Shown here in pieces: positions 6,579 through 10,466 of a DNA stretch of 10,466 bases (the first letter of the stretch is position 1; each line of letters starts with the position of its first letter). Source of the DNA: Bacteroidota bacterium (GTDB taxonomy: Bacteria > Bacteroidota > Bacteroidia > Chitinophagales > UBA10324); contig DMRR01000142.1 of the NCBI GenBank assembly GCA_003455275.1, forward strand, positions 1 through 10,466, given 5' to 3'. The translations under genes were made by a program, and so were the position numbers. A model generated the notes under the pieces. It saw only the letters and a list, made by a program, of their open reading frames with translations, was not told the origin of the DNA and searched no databases.

Positions 6579-9500
6579 TTAATTCATTTTTTCAAGCTTG
6601 AAAATTTTTAACCCTGTGTTTGTTTTAGCTGAAAGGAAATATGTTCCGGCAGCAAGAGTTTCTGCATCAATTTTCCAAAAACTTTGATCAAGTTTAGAAG
6701 CACTCCATTCCAATTGTCCAAGTGTGTTAAACAGTTTAAGAGATTCTACATTGCCTGAACCAGAATAAAAGAGATTAAAATTTTCCATCGATGGGTTTGG
6801 ATAAATTGTCCATCCTTCATTGTTATTGATACTGCTGATACCGGTAGCAATTTCTACAGTTTTGAAAGTGGTATCACAACAACTTCCATTGCATGCAATT
6901 AATGTGACTGTATAACTTCCATCAACAGTATAAACATGACTCGGGTTCGCATTTGAAGATGTTGCGCCATCTCCAAAATCCCATGAGTAAGTGGTGGCGA
7001 AAGTGCTTGTGTTATTGAAGTTAACATTAAATCCGGAAGTTGTGTTTCCAAAAGCCGCAACCGGCGACACGGATACTGATACTGCTGCGGTTTGTGAGTA
7101 GCCGGTACAACCGGTTCCATTTGTAACTTCCAGGGAATAAGTTCCGGCAGAAGAAACAGTAATGCTTTGTGTGGTTGCTCCATTGCTCCAATTATAAGAA
7201 AAGGCTCCCCCTGCTCCGCTTAAGGTAACTGAACCTGTTCCGCACAAATTAATATTTCCATTCGGCGAAATGCTTGCATCCAGGTTGCCGATAGTTGCAG
7301 TTACCGAAGTGCGTGTAGAAATACATGATGCCGGTTGAAGTTTCCAATTATAGAGGAAGTAGTAACGCACCGGATCATTTGCATTGTTTCCTGTAATTGA
7401 AAGTATACCGGGAACTGTATAAGGATAAACTGCTCCGTCGCTGTTACGATAAAGATTTGCTGTAGCTAAAACCCCAATCTGTAACCCGGTTCCAACGGGT
7501 AAATCCCAGTTTAGAAAAACTTCCTGTGTTCCATCAGCGACATTAATTGTTGTATCAAGCAAAATATTTCCTCCGGCATCCAGTAATTGAAAAGTCCGGT
7601 TGGCTGTTCCTTGAGCGTATACAACAACTGAAGTCAGATGTATTGGAGCATAAACATCAAAATATTCAAAGCGGTCATTGTTAGGGTTATTGTAATTACC
7701 TCCGAGACCAATCGTATTGTCAGGAGCTCCTCCAAAAATTGGAGCAGCGATTACCTCCTCTTCAACATAATAATTGGTGGTAGATGAAAGGTAAGGAGTA
7801 GTGAAAGTAGATCCGGTGCCAACCTGGTTGCCTCCTGTAGGTGCATCAAACCAAACAAGCGAACCACCACCACCTGTTGCATTGAGGTCAACTGTGCCGG
7901 TTGCGCAGTTGTTTCCATTCAGACCAACAGGTCCGTTAGGATGATTCACTGTAATAAGATTTGTTTGAACCAAAGAATCTGTGCCGATAGCGTTGGTTAC
8001 AGTAAGAGTTACAGTATAAGTGCCGTTAGCAGCATAGTTATGAGATGGGTTTTGTAATGTCGATGTAAAACCATCACCAAAATTCCATAACCATGATTGT
8101 GGAGAATTAGTTGTAAGATCTGTAAAATGAATATCGCCAGAACAGGTAGATGTGAAATCGGTAATGAAATCTACTCCGGGCAAGGCTGTGGTGCATTGCC
8201 AGCTTGCAGCAAAACCGTCGAGGACCAAACCCTGATCTGAAGTAGATTCAAGTGTTAAAGAATTTCCGCTGGCAACTATGGTTCCTCCGTTTGGTAAATT
8301 GTTATTGTCATATTGACCAATCAATGGGCTGGCTGTTGAAGGTCCATCATAGATATACAAATAATCATAATTATTTTCATAATTAAATGAAGTGAAAGTA
8401 AGTGTCAATCCGGTTGCACCGGGAGGAGCAATGGTTGTAATTACATCTTCATTGTTCTGATAATTACCGCTCGGCCCACCATCATCATAGAGTAAACCAG
8501 AACAGCTTGTAAGAGTAGAGCTTCCGGTAAGTGGCATCATATAAACACAAGGAAGTGTCGAGTCGATTTGAATAAGTCCGGCATAAAGAACTGAATCGTT
8601 TCCACAACTTCCGCTACCGGTCAACTTCACATCATAGGTTCCATAGCTGGTGTAAGTATGAGAAGGATTTATTGCAGTGCTTGTAGTTCCATCACCAAAA
8701 TCCCAATTGTAAACACTGACATTCGAACTTAGGTTTTGAAAAATAAAAGTAGCAGGAGCTGTGCATGATGTTGTGATGTCCTGAGAGAAATCAACATTTA
8801 CTGTATCATTAAATGCGCCTCCAACTCCTACTGCATGCCATCCTTCAGCAACATCCAGAACTTCGCTTGAACATGCTCCAAAAAGATCGGTGGCTGAATT
8901 GAGCGTGGCCTGTCTTGCATCAATATATTGCGCATTTGAAAACATATAATCTCTCCAGGCATTGTATGCAATATCAGATGCAGTGGCAATTCCGTGAGCC
9001 GGTACATTGTATGTATATCCATTGTCATTAGTTCCGGTGCCACCAACTGATAAAAGATAAAACCAATGACTGATAATAGTGCTGTTCTGATGAACTTCCT
9101 GTGTAATGAAATCCCAATTGTTTCCCTGGTAAGTGTCAGGATTTCCAGAGTTAGCCGGATTGGCCATATCACGAATTACAAATCCAAGATCTTCTCCGAC
9201 TGTCCAGTCGGCAGTTGCGCCGCCCGCATAATATTCAATGGCGGTTCCTATGCAATCACTGAATCCTTCATTCATAGCTCCGGGTTCGCCGCCACCCGCA
9301 AGATTGCAGGTGTGTTCAGTAACACCATGAGTGATTTCGTGACCACAAACATCTAGTGCGGTGAAAGGAGTGTTATTGCCATCTCCATAAGTCATTTCAG
9401 CTCCATCCCAAAATGCATTGCTGTAATTTACATCGTAATGTACATAGCTATAGAGCAACATACCTGCGTCATCAATACTGTTACGATTGTGATTTAGCAT

Positions 9501-10454
9501 ATAATAATCGTATGTCATCTCAGCACCATAGTGCGCATCTGTTGCATATTCATCCATAGCTGCATTTACATTGTTCCAGTCATTATCAGCATCAGTGAAA
9601 TCAACGGCAGCAGCATAGTCAATTCCGGTAAGCATGTTGTAAGTTTCAATTCCATTTCCCCGACCTGCTTCACGCAAACGGTAACCACCTGCAAAACTAT
9701 CGGTAGTAATGGTTTCAATTCCGAGATACTGAGTGTGGGCTGTTCCTAAAACATCAGCCGTGTGAATTCTGTTTTCTTTACTTATAATTTCTCCGGTGTT
9801 CGCATCTACATAAATATAATTTCTGCTAAGAGGTGAAATTGCGTACACATCAAATCTGTAACACAGGCGGAAATTTTTATTGTCTCCATTTACAGAGGCA
9901 TAGTACAATTCTCCTTTCGGATACCAGGTAGCTGTAGCGCTTTGCTGTTGTTCACGGGCCATTTGCTCATACACCGGACTTTGCCAGCGATAAGTCTGTG
10001 CGTTGATGTCGGAAAGAGCAAAACCAAGAGCCACAGATTCGCTGATTGAATAATCGGTGGTGGAATTGATTACAGGAACAAACCAACCATTGCAAGAAAT
10101 AATTTTTCCGTTCTGAATGTGTGTGATCCACATGGAACCTGTTACAGGAACGCCATTCCAGGTTTCGATGTAGTGAACATGTGATTTGCCGCTTTCATCT
10201 TTTGAAGTATAAAGTTCCTGCCAGCCAAGTTGATTGGTTGAATGAAATGCCGCACGCATCCAGCGCTGAAAAAGTGCAGGAGCAATTTCCTGACCGGGGG
10301 CCATGTAAATGAAAGTTGGGAAACCATTTTTATCATTAATAAAAATCCGGTTCGTTCCCTTGATCATTTGGTTTGCTGCAGTTCCTCTGATTTCTTTAGC
10401 TGAAACTGAAATAGCTGCGCAAACAATGAGCGCAACGGAGAGTACTTTTTTCAT
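6579..10454 (-). CDS. Secreted M4 (thermolysin-like) metalloprotease with PKD, CUB-like and Ig-like modules and a T9SS sorting tail
   Basis: The 1291-residue product has a signal peptide (1-19, cleavage near SVSA|KE) and an FTP/PepSY-type propeptide (about 25-230). The M4 catalytic domain (about 233-548) has zinc motif HEITH (372-376), third ligand Glu396 in NEGFSD, and His455 in VHQNS, matching thermolysin His231. All catalytic residues are present. Next come PKD1 (556-630, WDFGDG), a CUB-like domain (640-755, YDYLYIYDGP), PKD2 (760-836, WNFGDG), an Ig-like domain (843-902) with a module inserted after it (903-1040), a second Ig-like domain (1058-1128), PKD3 (1129-1202, WDFGDG) and a type A T9SS C-terminal domain (1213-1291; IYPNPS, LAAGTYF). 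I infer export across the inner membrane by Sec and across the outer membrane by T9SS, with propeptide removal and display or release to degrade external protein. The substrate is unknown. Only 12 bases upstream of the ATG are visible, so the promoter is outside the window. Confidence 0.95.
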   Translation of the reverse strand: MKKVLSVALIVCAAISVSAKEIRGTAANQMIKGTNRIFINDKNGFPTFIYMAPGQEIAPALFQRWMRAAFHSTNQLGWQELYTSKDESGKSHVHYIETWNGVPVTGSMWITHIQNGKIISCNGWFVPVINSTTDYSISESVALGFALSDINAQTYRWQSPVYEQMAREQQQSATATWYPKGELYYASVNGDNKNFRLCYRFDVYAISPLSRNYIYVDANTGEIISKENRIHTADVLGTAHTQYLGIETITTDSFAGGYRLREAGRGNGIETYNMLTGIDYAAAVDFTDADNDWNNVNAAMDEYATDAHYGAEMTYDYYMLNHNRNSIDDAGMLLYSYVHYDVNYSNAFWDGAEMTYGDGNNTPFTALDVCGHEITHGVTEHTCNLAGGGEPGAMNEGFSDCIGTAIEYYAGGATADWTVGEDLGFVIRDMANPANSGNPDTYQGNNWDFITQEVHQNSTIISHWFYLLSVGGTGTNDNGYTYNVPAHGIATASDIAYNAWRDYMFSNAQYIDARQATLNSATDLFGACSSEVLDVAEGWHAVGVGGAFNDTVNVDFSQDITTSCTAPATFIFQNLSSNVSVYNWDFGDGTTSTAINPSHTYTSYGTYDVKLTGSGSCGNDSVLYAGLIQIDSTLPCVYMMPLTGSSTLTSCSGLLYDDGGPSGNYQNNEDVITTIAPPGATGLTLTFTSFNYENNYDYLYIYDGPSTASPLIGQYDNNNLPNGGTIVASGNSLTLESTSDQGLVLDGFAASWQCTTALPGVDFITDFTSTCSGDIHFTDLTTNSPQSWLWNFGDGFTSTLQNPSHNYAANGTYTVTLTVTNAIGTDSLVQTNLITVNHPNGPVGLNGNNCATGTVDLNATGGGGSLVWFDAPTGGNQVGTGSTFTTPYLSSTTNYYVEEEVIAAPIFGGAPDNTIGLGGNYNNPNNDRFEYFDVYAPIHLTSVVVYAQGTANRTFQLLDAGGNILLDTTINVADGTQEVFLNWDLPVGTGLQIGVLATANLYRNSDGAVYPYTVPGILSITGNNANDPVRYYFLYNWKLQPASCISTRTSVTATIGNLDASISPNGNINLCGTGSVTLSGAGGAFSYNWSNGATTQSITVSSAGTYSLEVTNGTGCTGYSQTAAVSVSVSPVAAFGNTTSGFNVNFNNTSTFATTYSWDFGDGATSSNANPSHVYTVDGSYTVTLIACNGSCCDTTFKTVEIATGISSINNNEGWTIYPNPSMENFNLFYSGSGNVESLKLFNTLGQLEWSASKLDQSFWKIDAETLAAGTYFLSAKTNTGLKIFKLEKMN

Positions 10455-10466
10455 GAAGTGAGGTTT

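Noticed and set aside
9066..9749. Plus-strand open frames opposite the M4 catalytic domain (9066-9356, 9531-9749)
   Set aside because: They are antisense to conserved catalytic sequence, with low-complexity products and no recognisable domain.
1..10466. Mobile element, CRISPR array, defence island or biosynthetic cluster
   Set aside because: I found no transposase, integrase, direct-repeat array or known defence domain. Base composition and style look even throughout, and the gene set is core plus ordinary envelope functions.

Overview
The window comes from the chromosome of a member of the Bacteroidota. The evidence is a type IX secretion (T9SS) C-terminal sorting domain on a PKD-rich protease, a CarboxypepD_reg-like secreted protein, a DUF3078 outer-membrane protein, AT-rich DNA with almost no Shine-Dalgarno sequences, and -7-like TAnnTTTG motifs. 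I cannot place it more precisely than the phylum. The order is not certain, although the Ig/PKD/T9SS style is common in Chitinophagales, Sphingobacteriales and Flavobacteriales.

Layout. Bases 1-2825 (minus) hold nearly all of gcvP, the glycine-cleavage P protein, cut by the window edge just before its C-terminus. Bases 2826-3032 are a divergent intergenic region with candidate promoters for both sides and a small hairpin in the gcvP leader. Two plus-strand genes follow: a small membrane-anchored J-domain-like protein (3033-3605) and a secreted CarboxypepD_reg-like protein (3647-4288). They converge on a minus-strand pair, def (peptide deformylase, 4364-4960) and a DUF3078 beta-barrel protein (4963-5916), only 2 bases apart and probably one operon. 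The 75-base gap 4289-4363 between the converging genes holds no clear terminator. mscL (6021-6419, minus) has a good intrinsic terminator on each side, so it is probably transcribed alone. The rest (6579-10454, minus) is one 1291-residue secreted M4 (thermolysin-type) metalloprotease with PKD, CUB-like and Ig-like modules and a T9SS tail.

The genes are mostly core or housekeeping functions (one-carbon metabolism, N-terminal deformylation, osmotic safety valve) mixed with envelope and secreted proteins typical of the phylum. They do not form one pathway. I see no mobile element, phage, CRISPR array, tRNA or rRNA, and no convincing new multi-gene system. The points most worth a second look are the J-like protein with HPE in place of HPD, its unexplained partner gene, and the module inserted inside an Ig-like domain of the protease.
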